Shown: positions 1 to 13,036 of the stretch, in pieces | Position numbering within the stretch: position 1 is the stretch's first letter | Layout of the letters: each line of letters begins with the position of its first letter | From: Coriaria nepalensis | Lineage: Eukaryota; Streptophyta; Magnoliopsida; Cucurbitales; Coriariaceae | Direction: 5' to 3' | Assembly: GCA_027186245.1 (NCBI GenBank) | Contig: CP114485.1 | Span: 11,126,001-11,190,000, forward strand | DNA length: 64,000 bases | Made by a program: the position numbers and the translations under genes | The notes under the pieces: generated by a model | The model's database searches: none | What the model was told of the DNA's origin: nothing | What the model saw: only the letters and a program-made list of their open reading frames with translations

Positions 1-1607
1 AGATTAGATAGGCAAAGATGGACGAGGCCTCATCAGGTATTCATTAAGGCTTTTGCTTAAATGGTCATATTCTATTTCGAGATATGCAAAGAAACAAACA
101 AAACAAAAGCTGAAAAAAAGTGAAGGAGAGGGGAAAAAAAAAAAAAACAACAAAAAAGAAGAAGGGAGTGAGTTCCTTTTGTGAAAAAAGATGGCAAAAG
201 TACACTAATGTTGACGCTCAATTTGGCCAAAGAGAATAAAGCTTGTTCTGAGGATAATAAAAAGAACAAGACAAAGCCTCACCTTTTGCACTTTAGGTAT
301 TCATTATCGCAATTATTATTTTCAACACCGCATCTTCTTTTGTGATTTGAGATATCAAAGAATAACTATAAAGAACAAACAAAAAAAATGTTCTAAATAA
401 CCATAAGCAATACAACGGTTAAAATAATTTGTTTTGACCGGTAAAGAATATTTTAGGTGTACGATTCATATTTATAATGAACCGATTTATTATAATTATT
501 TAAATATATATGATTTAGATTAATCGATACAAATATTTCTTGAAACTATAAGGTGATGAATTATTTCTCTTATCACCGAGCTAGCCCTTGAGCAAAGAAT
601 TTTCAAACCATCTCATGATTCGTTTTGGTTAAAAGGGTACAACACATGATCCGACGAATCGATGAGTAAGTTAATGCGATGATAATGTCAAGCGGTATAC
701 TTAGTCGTAAAGTAAAACTTTTCGTGTTATATTTGGCAACGGAGACATTTTCCTTTGATTAACAAATTGATGAATCGAGGTAGACAAAAGTAATTATACC
801 AACTACGTGCGTACTTTGGTTCCAAGAAACATGTACATATATACCTCTCGGCTCTAGCTAGCTAGTACTGATAATTTAATGTACAATAACAAAGGGTAAA
901 TAATAGAGTACTTTTGAATAAGTAATGAGTCATATACAACATCCTTTTGGAGTAGCTACTCGTTTTTGCACTTTGTAGCATTGAAGATTTGCTCATGATT
1001 ATCATACAAGGCAATTGCTATGAGGCACTTTCTATGGTGGTTGGGTGAATATGAATGGAAGATATGGGCACCCCTTATCACTACAATATGGATCCAATCA
1101 AGATACGATGCGCCATTGATGCTTCATATCACGGCATGTGTAGTGTATTTGATAGAACAAGCTTTCAAGTTATTTGACAGTTTGTATCAAAATTTTGACC
1201 GCAGATTCAAATTCTCGACGTTATGCGCAAGCCTATGGCTTAGGAAGAATTTATTAATGCTTCACGATATAAGGAGCTAATCAAAAACAGCAATTTTGAT
1301 ATATTAAATTATGTTTTTTTTTTTGGGTCAAAACGTTGAACTTTTCAATTAAATGAGACAACTTATTTTTTAATTAAGTTCTTTTTAATATATAGAGTAG
1401 TAGTTTTTTATTAACTAAAGAGACGTCTCATCTCAATTAATCAAGTTCTTTTAACTTGTTATTTACATTATAGATGTAAAGTCGTGTTCCTAACCACTAC
1501 ATATGATTCTCTCCTCGAGGCTTTGAAGTAGTAGAAGCGATGAACGAACAAATCTTGAATTTCTTACCCCAAAAGAAATATATATTTACATGAAAACCCC
1601 AATTTGA
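1..1607. other. Intergenic region, no gene recognised
   Basis: AT-rich sequence with several short open frames, none of which shows a protein family I recognise. A frame at 1020-1280 on the plus strand reads 86 codons, but it has no splice support and looks like chance. This stretch lies beyond the 3' end of the minus-strand glucanase gene, so its right part probably includes that gene's 3' UTR. Confidence 0.5.
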
Positions 1608-3447
1608 TTAAAATGGTCCTCTCATAAAAACTTGGAAGGTCAGCAAATACACAAACATACAGTAGTAGATCATGATCAAGCGTTGATATTCCATGGTCAT
1701 TGGTGCCTGTTCAATTATGAATTTCATTTCATTCGATCAGAACAAAAAAGATAAAAAGATAAAAGAGAAGGAATAAAGAAATACATATTTCATTCATATT
1801 CCATAAAATGAATAAATTAAATTTTGTTATTACTTTACAAGTATCGGTCACTCTTTTCACAGCCTTTTTTTGCCTAGACTAACACTTTTTTTTCCCCCCT
1901 CTTTCGTAAAATTCTAACTTTACTATTTTGTGTGGTTGTAAGTTTAGCTTAATGAATCTAGAATCTCAAGATTTATTCATGGAAAGAGTACTCCAGTATA
2001 ATAGTGAGAGAAAGCTCACGGGCCCCACATTTCCACTCCATGGGGCCTACAGCCTCATCTATGTGTCGGTAGGTGTAGTTATAATGAATCTACCGGAAAA
2101 AAGAAAAAGAAAAACAGGAAACATAAAGAAGCTTATGGGTTTACCTTATTGGCAGAAGATGTAAGAGAAATTGAAGTTGAAGAGGTGGTTGCTGTTGCTG
2201 TTGTTGTTGTTGTAGGAGTCGAAGTGGAGGAAGTGGTAGACATTGTAGATAAGCCTACATTGTAAGCCATGGTTCCATCAGGTTGATAAAGACCATAATT
2301 TCTCTCAGAAGTGGGACCAGGCTTCATATCTTCATTGAAGAGAGCAAACAAATAAACTTCAAGTCTATTATGAGGTCGCAATGGTGTTCCTTCATTTGCC
2401 ATTTGTCTCCTAAGCAAATTCCTATTATAAATTGCTGCATTCTGAATTGTTGCTCCTACTTCATTTGAATCTCCGTTCGATGGCCATCCGGTTTCGGAGA
2501 CCTTAACTTCAATCCCACCGTAACCCATTCGAGCCATTGCGAATAAAACGGCATCTACTTGAGCATATAACATATTGTCATAATGTAGCTTTGTGTAAGG
2601 ATCAACCATGCCTGAATTAGGGTTAAATATAACATAATCTAGAGGGATCCCATTTGGGTCATCCTTATAAGCAAAATAAGGGTAGGCATTGATCCAAAAG
2701 GGTGATTTTGTTGCTGACAAGAATTGTAACAACTGTGACATCATTCCCGCAACTTCGGTTTTGAAAATCCCCGAAGAAGGCGGGTAGGAATTTTCAAGAA
2801 CTGCTAAAGAACTTGGAGTAGAGACTTTAATGTACGAGTCTAGACCTAATTGAGCTAAAGCACTATGAATGCTAACTATGGCGGGGACGAGGTTTTGCAT
2901 TAGGCTTGTGTCGTCGTCGGTGAATACCTCGTTTCCGATGGCAATTCCGGTGATCCGGGTGGCCGGAAAGTAGGGCTTTATGTGGGTGCTGACCCATTGA
3001 AGGGCCTGTTGTGGGTCTTTTAGTTGAGCTAGCATTAGGTTTTCTACTGTTACAATGAGGTCGATTTTGGAGTTGGCAAATTTGGTTAGGACTTGAGGAT
3101 TTGTGTCGTAAATTCTCGCCTTAGTAATTCTAAGGGAAGTTAACAAGTCAATGACTTTCTCGGGCGGTGGCAAATTGTTTGCAACTTGACCATAGTTGAT
3201 CCCAAAAGATGTCACTTCTCTTAAGAAACCAAAATCTGCAAGAAACGATTAAACAAATTAATGAACAACACAAGCGGTTTGACAAAAACGAAAACTGAGG
3301 AAACCAGTGGTTTGTATAAATATATATCATGCAGACAGAACACTCATAAACAAAGTAAAAAAAAAAATAATGATTACCTAAGGAAGACAGAGCAAAGAGA
3401 AACATATAGAACATGGTAAGCTTGCGAATTGATGTTTCCATTGTCAT
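1608..3447 (-). CDS. Glucan endo-1,3-beta-glucosidase (GH17), GPI-anchored type
   Basis: Hydrolyses (1->3)-beta-D-glucan such as callose at the cell surface or wall. Three coding exons can be read: 3447-3378, 3235-2145 and 1706-1608, giving 419 aa; phases fit exactly. Residues 1-23 form a signal peptide. GH17 begins near residue 33 (SFGINYGQVANNLPPP). The acid/base glutamate is in GIAIGNEVF (about E126) and the nucleophile in VSETGWPS (about E271). A Ser/Thr-rich linker follows from about residue 355. There is no CBM43/X8 domain. Without the last splice the frame ends in VNP-stop at 2133, but that spot is a donor (AATAAG|GTAAAC). The 32-codon exon 3 adds a hydrophobic tail (LIMIYYCMFVYLLTF), which fits a GPI-attachment signal. 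A second ATG at 3441 is an alternative start. The family is certain; the last exon is inferred from splice sites and phase. Confidence 0.93.
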
Positions 3448-5454
3448 ACGCAGTGAGAGAGAGAGAAAAGCTCTAAATTGGGAGAAAGGGTCAATATAAA
3501 TATAAAGAGAGAGAGAGAGAAAGAGAGGAGGTCGGAAGAGGAAGTAGTGAATTCCTTTCTTTTCTTGTATGAAAGATGTTTGGGGTTGTGGGGGGGTTTT
3601 AGTTGAGTCTAAACTTGGTTTTTATAGGACTTGGGTTTTTCTTGGTTGCCTTGTTTGGACTACCTCGTCTCTTCCTATTCCGCGTAATAAAAACTCATAT
3701 TAAGGAAATACCCTCCAAAAACACTTGCTTCAACCAAAAGGAAAAGCAAAAAGGAAACTAAAACCCTCCGCTTAGAAATATTAAAAAAGGTATGCAATTG
3801 GAATATCCGAAATTTGAGGTGGGGGATGGAGATTTACTCATCAACGTCAATTAATTATATTACACTTTTCATTATTAAATTTATCTACCCTTATACACAG
3901 TCTTTCCCCCCCCCCCCCCCCCTTGCTTTACCACTTTTATGAAGTAATCATAAAACATACAGCGAAAAAAATAAATAAAATACGAGTGATAATGAAATAA
4001 TAATTAGATTTATAAATATATTAGTTTTTAACTCTAAGCAATGATATAAATTATGGAATAAAAATATTTTAAAAATTTTGATTAAAAAATTTGAAATATA
4101 ATATGATATATAAAATTAAAATTTAAAATTCACACGTCCCGAAATTGCGTGCATAAATTCAACATTATACAATATATATATATACTATGTGATGTTGAGT
4201 TATCAAATTGACGCTATACGCTGGTCAGCTCTCATGCAAATGAGAATAGGGCTGACTAGACGGCCCCTAGCTAGTATATGATCACTTTTAACATGGAAAT
4301 GTCCCATTAACGTTCTATAATCTATAAGCATGTAGGCAGCTTTGGTATGCTCCATATAAAACAGCAAATTAACAACTTGCATGAAATCATGCATGTACAA
4401 GAGTTGTATCATACAATTCTTTTATCGAGCAGTCAAAAGTAAACTAAACTACGTACCCTAATTAGCATCTTCTCCTCATCATTATAGGAATCTAAACGAA
4501 TCAAAAAAGACAGAGACAAAAAGTATGATGTTTCAATTTATAACCCTTAAGAAACCCTTAGCTTCAAGCTAGCCTTTGCTTTCAATATAGATTGCTAGTT
4601 CGTATATGTGATTCTTACTAATAAGGAGGTCTTTTCATTCTCCTACCGAATCATTTCAAGATTCTAGTTACTCGCGTTCATAAATTATCCGAATTTCATA
4701 AAGAGGTTAATGTGAATATTTATGCTTTTTTATGTTTCAATTAAAAAAAAAAGTGAATCGAGACCAAGTTTAGACTCCATTTGGGATTTGAAACCGTGTT
4801 CTAAATGCATCGAAAAATAATATGGATGATATAATTATATGAAAATAGTGATTCCTCGGCACTAAGAAACGTGTGAAAAGTAAAAGGAGGAAAAAAAAAA
4901 AAAAAAAAAGGTGTATTGTGAGATCAAATACTTTTACTGCACTTGATTGGAAAAAAATCAAAAGATGATTCACGTACGATAGATATATTTAGGGTCAAAG
5001 AATCCCCACGAACAAAAGTTAGCTAATGTTTTATATGTGGATAAGCAATTTCAAATGCACCTTAGGTTCTATATAATATAACGCCTTAAGAAACCTTCCT
5101 TAAGACATGATTGGATTAGACATTAAATTGTAACAGTATTACTATGCTAAAGTACTGTTTCTGCAACTATTTATTATGATGTTTTTTAATTTTCAATGTT
5201 TTTATTTATACCTTTTTTTTTTAAATTTTTTTTTGTATTTCTATATTTTTATGTTATTTTGGTTTCTCCGAATAGAAGATGGAATTGGAACTCCTATATA
5301 GAGGAGTCAGTAAACTAATAGATTTTATTTTAAAATATATTTAGTAAATATAAATGAAATTTGACTTAATTTATTATTTTGAAAACTTTAAAATTTATTT
5401 AAAAAAATGATATTGTACTCCATTTCGCTTATAACCATTAAAAAACTATTTAAA
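3448..5454. other. Glucanase promoter side and AT-rich intergenic DNA
   Basis: The first few hundred bases upstream of the glucanase start contain a GA-rich leader (about 3455-3535) that reads as a CT-rich 5' UTR on the minus strand. A run of 17 C lies at 3906-3922. Beyond that there is only AT-rich sequence with poly-A/T runs and no recognisable gene. Confidence 0.5.
3906..3922. repeat. Poly-C homopolymer tract
   Basis: Seventeen consecutive C residues in otherwise AT-rich DNA, about 460 bp upstream of the glucanase start codon. The length is likely polymorphic or error-prone in sequencing. Confidence 0.95.
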
Positions 5455-5835
5455 CGTACCTCCCAGAAAGGAAGCAGTTCTTATTCAATACGAAGATCCT
5501 CAAATCTGGATTGATATTTTGCAATTGTTGTGGTCTGTGTTAATTTGGTCTTATTTCCCCTAGGTCTTCATGTTCCGAAGGATCGAATTGGATCTCCACT
5601 TGATGTAGAAATCCACCCCACGATCTTAACAAATCACTTTCTGCATCCACTTAAACAATTTATGAGCAGGTCCCTCAAAATGGAATGACACTAACTGCAA
5701 TTTTTGAAACTCTGGCATCTGATTGAATAAGAAATATTGTTCGATTTCAATGATTCAGTTCACTGGATCTTCTCCATTGAACTTAAGAAACTCCAGTTAT
5801 ACGAACAGACTAATGACAATTCTAAAGATTCATTG
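5455..5835 (-). pseudogene. Ty3/gypsy retrotransposon gag remnant
   Basis: On the minus strand the frame reads LEFLKFNGEDPVN, then a stop where the family has Trp, then IIEIEQYFLFNQMPEFQK and LQLVSFHFEGPAHKLFKWMQ. This is the conserved core of the plant gypsy Retrotrans_gag domain. Further on, after a frame change, IQFDPSEHEDL continues the same domain. It is non-coding today, with an in-frame stop and frameshifts. No protease, RT or integrase is attached. A possible primer-binding-like stretch (tttggtgctc on the minus strand, about 5905-5920) lies upstream of gag, as expected for the 5' side of such an element. Confidence 0.8.
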
Positions 5836-6289
5836 TGACTGAACTGAATTTTGTTAAGCTCTACTACGAGTTTCAGCCATTAATGGCTATATTCGATAAC
5901 ACAAGAGCACCAAATTGTTGACACCTTATCCAAGCTAAGTTAAAGTGAAAGTATAGACCGTCAAGCCAATCAAATTTTAACCCGATTAGATATATATAAT
6001 GTAATATGATTTTAGAGCAAATATTGGCAAGTGATAATCACTCTCAAACCATAAGTATTAATGAAGACATTATTTATCGTACTATTAATAACGTTGGAAT
6101 TAATATAATATGTATATTAAATATATATCATGAGAAAATCTGACACTTAAATTTTGCACATGAGGTCATGTAAAGATCATGGCGGGTATTTGCATATTTT
6201 TTTAAAGCTTAAGATATGAATTGTTCGTAGTCATATGATTATCAATAAGAATATTGATAATTCGGATAAATTATCACATAAATTAATTA

Positions 6290-7215
6290 TATAAAATTTT
6301 GGATGAATGTTCTCATGGCAATCAATGGTAGTGGACCATCAAGATTATTATGCGAGCTCTTAGTAGAGAGTAACTAAAAAATTTTATTTTAACTAAATAG
6401 TTAATTAAATAATCTTGTGATTAATTAACTCAAAATATGAAGGTCACAAAAGATCTTAAAAGTATAAGCACCTCCCAAAAGAACATATTATGAGTAGTCA
6501 ACATATAATAAATAATTCTTCTATCTCTCAATATCCTAATTAATCTTAGAGTATGATTTAACTGTTAAAACCTTCTAAAGAAATTATATGAACATATTAC
6601 TTCCTTAACGATTGTGGACAATTGATTTGCTAAAACTTATTTCATATCATATTATTTTGCAAGGACTCATTCTTTAATTCAAGTATATGTAACTCAGAAT
6701 TTATTCCTAAATTATAGATTGATGGATCCTGTCTTGACCACTTAAAATCTTCATGTACAATACCTCATATCCAACGGTTTATCTTTTATAAAACTTGGCT
6801 ATGATCTTTTGGAATGATGTCAAAGTATAATGTCATGCACATAAGATATCATAATGATATCAAGTATGTGAATTACATGTATTATAGTCATTAGATGATT
6901 CATATTAGCAATTAGTATTCTTACCATTAAGATTTAATTAGTGATCACATTTAATGTACTTCACTAAGTACCCACATACTTATCCTAATGTTCATCTATC
7001 ATTATATGGCTATGAGACCATCCATCCTAGACATTAAGGAGATAACGAACGTGATAGTCTATCTGAATTATTAATATTTATCTCAATAATTTTAGGACTT
7101 TTAACAATTTGTATCTATAAGTTTTAAGCAACTTGAATCTCATCTAACATGATCTATTTTATGATTTCAAGTACATAACTTAAGATCATGAAGTTTATCA
7201 TAATATATATCTAAC
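6290..7215. repeat. Dispersed interspersed repeat, copy A
   Basis: This block shares a colinear series of words with the two copies at 34.06-34.92 kb and 35.52-37.64 kb. Examples are the 'ccaaaagaacatattatga' segment, 'atttaactgttaaaacctt', 'aagatatcataatgatatc' and 'cactaagtacccacata'. The copies are diverged and riddled with indels. It encodes nothing. LTR-like or non-autonomous origin is likely, and it sits just beyond the gypsy gag remnant, but I could not define its ends. Confidence 0.6.
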
Positions 7216-7400
7216 AATTATAAAATTTTAATTCCAATAATAATTAATAAGGTAAAATAATTGTTCGTATTAATAAATAAATAATAATATTTATAGTTTC
7301 CAATATTCGCTATAATATTTATAGTTTCTAATATTCATTATAAGATTATTTTACACAAATATAATACTCATTTTGGTCATAACCTGATTAGTTTGACAAA

Positions 7401-7778
7401 CATACACTTTCACATTGCTTTCGTCAATATTTATAGAGACAACATCTTAACCTTTATTGAAATATCTCGCTTCAACCCATCCATAAATGCCCCCACAAGT
7501 GCATGTTGAAGCCAACTCTTAACTCGATTAGCCACCCTCTCAAATTATTACAAGAAATCACGTAAATAACCTTAATGTTTGATATGGGGCATACGCTTTC
7601 ACATTGCTTCCGTCAATATTCATAGAGACAACATCTTAATGTCTATTAAAATATCTCGCTTCAACCTATCCATACATGGCCCCACAAGTGCATGTTGAAG
7701 CCAACCCTTAACTCGATTAGCCACCCTCTCAAATTATTACAAGAAATCACGTAAATAACCTTAATGTTTGATATGGGA
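7401..7778. repeat. Two-copy tandem duplication, 189-bp period
   Basis: Positions 7401-7589 and 7590-7778 are near-identical copies with a constant offset of 189 bp. Only a small number of substitutions separate them, so the duplication is younger than most repeats around it. It abuts the left end of the copia gag remnant. Confidence 0.93.
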
Positions 7779-7859
7779 CAAAGCTTCGTTGCAATCTATT
7801 AGCTTTGTCAAGATAGTCTCATCCGGCTGGCAATATTTGGCAGCTGAAGTAATGCCTAT

Positions 7860-8880
7860 GATTGCCACCTTAGATGACTCTTTTTTATATTTCTGCGAAT
7901 CGCTCACACACTCGGGTCATGCAAATCAAGGACGATCTCTCGCTCTTCACTCTCGGCAACTAATATGTTTCAGCATTTCTTCGGACCATAAAGGCCAAAA
8001 TAGATGACTTAGCCACTATTGATCATCCTCTTTTTGACGATGACATTACCCTCTATATTCTTAACGATCTCGGTTCCACTTATCATGATATAGCCTCCCC
8101 TATTCGTACCCGAGGGACTCCCTATCGCTTCGAAGAGCTTCACAACCTTCTTATTGTTCATGAGGCCGATCTCAAATGCCTTGATGCAGCTGCCACTTCT
8201 CTTGTGGCCACAACTAATGCCACCTCCTCTCACTCATTCTCTGGTCAGAATATTCTCTCCTCCAATAGGTCACACAAGTAGTCTTCCTCCTCATCTCCTA
8301 ATCCCTCTCATCGTGGTCGCTCTAGGAATTCTAATCGGCCTGCAAGTACTAATCAAGACCGATCTAATATTTTTTGCCAATGGTGTGGCATCCGCGGTTA
8401 CACTGCTGATGTGTGCCATAAGTTTAAAGCCACAACCAACTCTGCCACCTGTTCTCCGCCCTCCTCCGGTGGAAACTCAACTTGGCTTCTTGATTCTGGT
8501 ACCACAATCTTACGAATAACCTCGCCAATCTTTCCATACACTCTGAGTATGATGGAACTAATGAGGTTCAAAGAGCATATGGTAAGGGTTTGCATATCTC
8601 CCACATAGGCTCCTCTCTTCTTTACTTTCCTTCTCGGTCATTTACATTATCTAATATCCTGTGTGTTCCAACAGCTCGTAAGAATCTTATATCGGTCCAT
8701 GACTTCATAAAGATAAATGATGCTTTTCTTATCCCTCTTATTTCATTGTGAAGGATCGAACAATGGGGGTGCCTCTTCTTTCGCGAACAATGTGAAAATG
8801 GAGTCTACATGCTTCGACCTTCGGCCTCACCATCTCATCCAACGGCTTTTGTTGGTGAACAAGCTTCTTTATCTAGTTGA
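7860..8880 (+). pseudogene. Ty1/copia gag-protease remnant
   Basis: The plus-strand frames show a copia gag: HTRVMQIKDDLSLF, then a stop, then IKAKIDDLATIDHP, DDDITLYILNDLGSTYHDI and FEELHNLLIVHEADL (UBN2-type gag). A degenerate zinc knuckle follows (CQWCGIRGYTADVC, with Tyr in place of the usual His). Next come WLLDSGTT, the start of the aspartic protease with its DSG motif, and the GAG-pre-integrase lead-in (SNILCVPTARKNLISV). Stops at the SNRSHK position (8279-8281) and elsewhere, and frameshifts, kill it. Integrase and RT are absent: the copy is truncated at its 3' side near 8880. Confidence 0.9.
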
Positions 8881-11121
8881 TTGACTCTGATACTAATTAT
8901 TAAATCTATAAACTAGAAAAAAAAATTCTCTAACAGTAGAAGACAGACCAATGTTGCGCACTACCTGATAGCTAGTTAATAAATTACCTGATAAACAATC
9001 TCATAAAGAAAAAATTTCAAATAATAATATTATTTCTTCCTAACATTCCAATTCTACCTAAATGGATATTAATTTTAAAAATTAGAATTTGACACTCAAT
9101 CTCATGTAAGTCCTTAAGCCAAATGGACATTTTTTTTCCCTAAGCTAACTAATTATAGATTTCTTCCTGAGTTTCCTTTTTGTCTCTGATCAATGTATCG
9201 AGTTATGCCACAAGTTAATGAGCTGATCATATATCAATTGTCATTAATTTTTTCTTCCCGTATATTACTTCAACCCAAAGGAATCTCTATGTGGGATCTT
9301 AGATATCAATCTTTAAAAGAGGTTTGTACAAGAGGATCTTTCTTAACTTTTCTTTTCCCCACCTTTGTTTTTTAAATTTTATTTGTATGGTTAATGAAAG
9401 ACAGCAACATGGAAGAGAAAAGTTGGTTTGCTTATAAGGTGAAAGGCGTTGTTGGTTGGTTTGTCCTGCACATGCTTCTGTTGGCTCAAAGACATGTTTC
9501 TTTCCAAGACTTGTGTGTGGAGCTAGATGAAGTGACTTTTTAGCCCAGAAATATGACTATTTCAAGTCTCAACCTATTTTTATGGGCAGGGCCATGTCGG
9601 AAACCCATTAAGAATTTACGTAAAAGGTGAAGGGAAAACAAAAATTTGCCTAATTCGTTCCCAAGGTCTTCAAAAGAAAGATTTTTTAAAAGGGCAAGTT
9701 GGTTAGAGTAGTGATAAGATAAGCCAATTGTTAAAAATAAAAGTTGAAAAGCAAGAATAGTTATTGGTCAAGGAATGTTATCTTCTCGATAAGAAAAATG
9801 ACCTCAACCTATCACTACTTTTTAGTGTGGTCGCCGTCTAACATATTGATCATTTACCACTTTCGTTTTGTAACCAGTATTTTCTTTGTCATTTTCTTCA
9901 TCTCAATTTGAGAAAGTATGAGCATTTTAATTTGCTCCTCAAGTGAGGGTCGAATCGTGGACTTAGGAATTACGTTGGAGATGTGGGCCGAAACCTTTCT
10001 ATTTATTTGAGATAATCTTGGATTAAGTTTAATAAGAATTTATTATATCAATTAAAATAGATGAATAAATAATATTTAAAATAACGTGACATATTTTTAT
10101 TGATAAATTAAGCTTGATTTATATGATTATTCAAATCTCTTTCTATTTTAATAAAAGCATATTTTTAATGATATGACATTATAATCAACATGCCGCCACG
10201 TCAGCTTATTCATAGGAAAAATGAAATTATTAAAATGTTCGATTTAAACAATGTATAATCTCTTATTTTCATTTGGTTTTAAATTAGAACAGCAAATTTT
10301 TTTACAACATTAAATTCTGCACTTGAACCTACATGTGGCCCTCCATTAAATAGTCGTCTAACATTTTGTAATAACTATCTTCAAGTGGTTTGATGACACT
10401 TCAATGCATTTGTTTGTGCAAAAGTAAAGAAAAGGTCTTGTACTTAGATGAATTTGCATGTGTTAAGATAAAAATAGACCTTACACATCAAGAAAAGTAT
10501 TAACAATTCTAAATACATGAAATATGTCCAAGACCGACCCCTTTCTTATCAATTTAAAACTTTTGAATCAATTAAAATCTTCACACACAAATTAAAATAA
10601 AAAGTAAAAAATAAAAATAAAGTTGAAAAGTATTGGCAAACATTATAAAGGGGGTTAGGTTAATATACTGTTTGGGCGGCCCTTTGGGGTTGGATGAGTT
10701 AAGATAGTCGAACTCCTCTTGAATAATGATTAAGTTCATTAAATTTATTAAATATAATACAAAATTATTATTAATAATACAAAATAATAAAATAGGTTAT
10801 ATAATTTATTACATATTTAATAAATTTATATAAATTTGATCAATTTATCCCAATTAATATATTATTAATATAGGAGTGGACTAAAGTTTTGGTCTCTCTA
10901 CTTCGTAGGACTAGGCAGGGGGTACCATGCAACATCTTCAATTAATAGTTAGTGACGGTCATTAATTAGTTGATCACTAAGATGTTGGAGTCCGTAGTTA
11001 CCAGTTATAGACTTATATAGTCTTGAAAAAAAGCTTTATCAAGGATATTAGGGTGACCTAGTAAGAGTCCGTTCAATTGAAATTCTAAGTCAAATTCAAA
11101 TTTAAGATTTTTTTGATATAT

Positions 11122-11188
<67 letters not shown>

Positions 11189-11289
11189 CCATATTTTTTT
11201 AATGAAGAAATAATTTTTACAACTTTTAAAAAATATATAAATTAAAAAAATATATAGAAACATAAAAATAACAATATTAAATAAAATAT
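8881..11289. other. Intergenic AT-rich region
   Basis: No recognisable gene. The sequence is low-complexity AT-rich DNA with short chance frames and a long (TA)n tract near its right end. The 10660-10700 stretch is locally GC-richer, but I cannot assign it. Confidence 0.45.
11125..11182. repeat. (TA)n microsatellite
   Basis: About 29 uninterrupted TA dinucleotides, flanked by AT-rich sequence just past the C-terminal end of the hAT transposase pseudogene. Confidence 0.97.
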
Positions 11290-12760
11290 TAACATATTAT
11301 TTAAATATTGCTTTAACATTTTAAGTTACAAAATCACTAATTAATTTTTTATATTCAATATCATTTAATATCACATTTTCAATAAATAATATAGTCAATC
11401 CATTTAATATTTCTTGTAACATTGTGGAACATAAATTATTTCAAATTAATTTTAATTTTGAAAGACTTATTTCTATTGATGCAACTGTCATATATATTAT
11501 TAATAAAAGTCGATAAATAATAAAAGAGTTTGGAAAAGAGCTTTTTTTTTTTAATAATAAAATATGGCATTTTTGAAGGAGAATCATTGTTTATTTTTAA
11601 AACTTCTTTCAAAATTTTTAATTTTGAAAATAAATCATGACCATCAATATCTGAATATTCATCATGTGTTAACAAATCACTAAGTTTGAGACATTTATTT
11701 TCCGGATCTTTCTCACTTAAAGATTTTAATTTTTCCATAACTAAATAAAAATCAAATTTTTTCCTCATAATAAGAAAATTGCTCAAATCTTACATTTACG
11801 GAGGTTATTGCATGATCAACTATATATAAAGAGTAATTAATTCGAAAAGATTCTTCCACCGATTTTATTGCTTCTTCATGATCAATATTTTCTTCAAAAT
11901 GTTTCTTTCTCTGAACTATATGATTCTCGTGGAATGTTGGCTCTATGTTTATTTTCATTGCAATTTTCTCGCTTGAATATAATACATATGCAAATTTGTT
12001 GTGTCTATAATTTTTTAAGAAATAAGTTAAACACTTCAATTTATCTATAACAACATCAATTTCCATGTCATTAGATTGGAAGCTCTTGCTAACTTAATCA
12101 CAACAGATAATGCATCATACCAGATAGTCAAGCTCAACAAAAGTCAAATTTTTCCATCTTATGTGTTGATAAGTATTGTGCCTCACTTTATCTTAGGATC
12201 TTAACTCACGTCACCTAAGTTTTTAAGACATTTCTAATTTGTGGAGCTTGAATTTTATGGCTTTAACTCTTTCAATTCGACTTTTCCAACGTATTTCTAA
12301 TAATGACTTAACTGAAATAATCACATGATCTTTAAAAATTTCTCATCTTTTTGGAGAAGATGCAAATAAAGTATATATATATTATATTACTCCTAAAAAA
12401 GATATAGTTTCTCACACAAATTGGCCATGTCATAAAGAACTAAGTTTAAACTATAGTAATCACATGGTGTATAAAATGCTTTTTGATTTTTATCCAAAAT
12501 ACTTTTTTGGACTCTCAACTTATTTTCTTTCATATTAGATCAATTATCATATTTTTATCCTCTTATATCATTAAGGCCGAGCTTATATTTAACCATTGTA
12601 CTTACAAGATCATTAAAAAGACATTTTCTAAAAGAGTCATAATTTGGAAATATCTCTCAAGCCCCAAGCTCATCAACAATCCCATGAAATCCTAAAAGTT
12701 GAAAAATACTTTCAATGAATAAAGAAAAGTATTACTCTCTTTTTTTTTTTGTCTCTCTCT
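11290..12760 (-). pseudogene. hAT transposase (ZMYM1-like / DUF4371) pseudogene
   Basis: The minus strand carries, in N-to-C order and across several frames, the landmarks of the plant hAT family annotated as zinc finger MYM-type protein 1-like: LGLNDIRG and SNMKENKLRVQK, then AFYTPCDYYSLNLVLYDMANLC, then MEIDVVIDKLK, ESFRINYSLYIVDHAI, KLSDLLTHDEYSDIDG, LFSKLKILKEVLKI and finally the hAT dimerisation region (TMLQEILNGLTILFIENV, YKKLISDFVT). The best open pieces are 12066-11752 and 11786-11436. Numerous stops and frameshifts mean it is dead. The N-terminal TTF zinc finger is not seen. No terminal inverted repeats were found. Confidence 0.9.
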
Positions 12761-13036
12761 AAATTTTTGAAGAATTAGAAGTTTTGCTTGAAAGATAGTG
12801 ATCTAGAGTTTAGAAATCTAAAAGTGAGATAGAATTACGTAGAACAAGAAGTAGTGACTGGTGATTTGATAAAGAAATGAATTAGGGTAATTGAATTTAT
12901 AAAATTTGTATTTTCTTTTAAAGTTTTTTGTTTATTTTTTTTTAATATTACAGGAATTGTGACACGAAAGAACCTCATTGCCAAGAAAATAAGAAAGAGC
13001 TCCAAGATCTTTGAAAGAAAATTTCACGCTAAGTTT
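12761..13036. other. Spacer between two transposon remnants
   Basis: AT-rich sequence between the hAT pseudogene and the copia RT fragment. I see no gene in it. Confidence 0.4.

Noticed and set aside
9193..9375. 60-codon plus-strand frame
   Set aside because: No domain or splice evidence. Low-complexity composition typical of chance.
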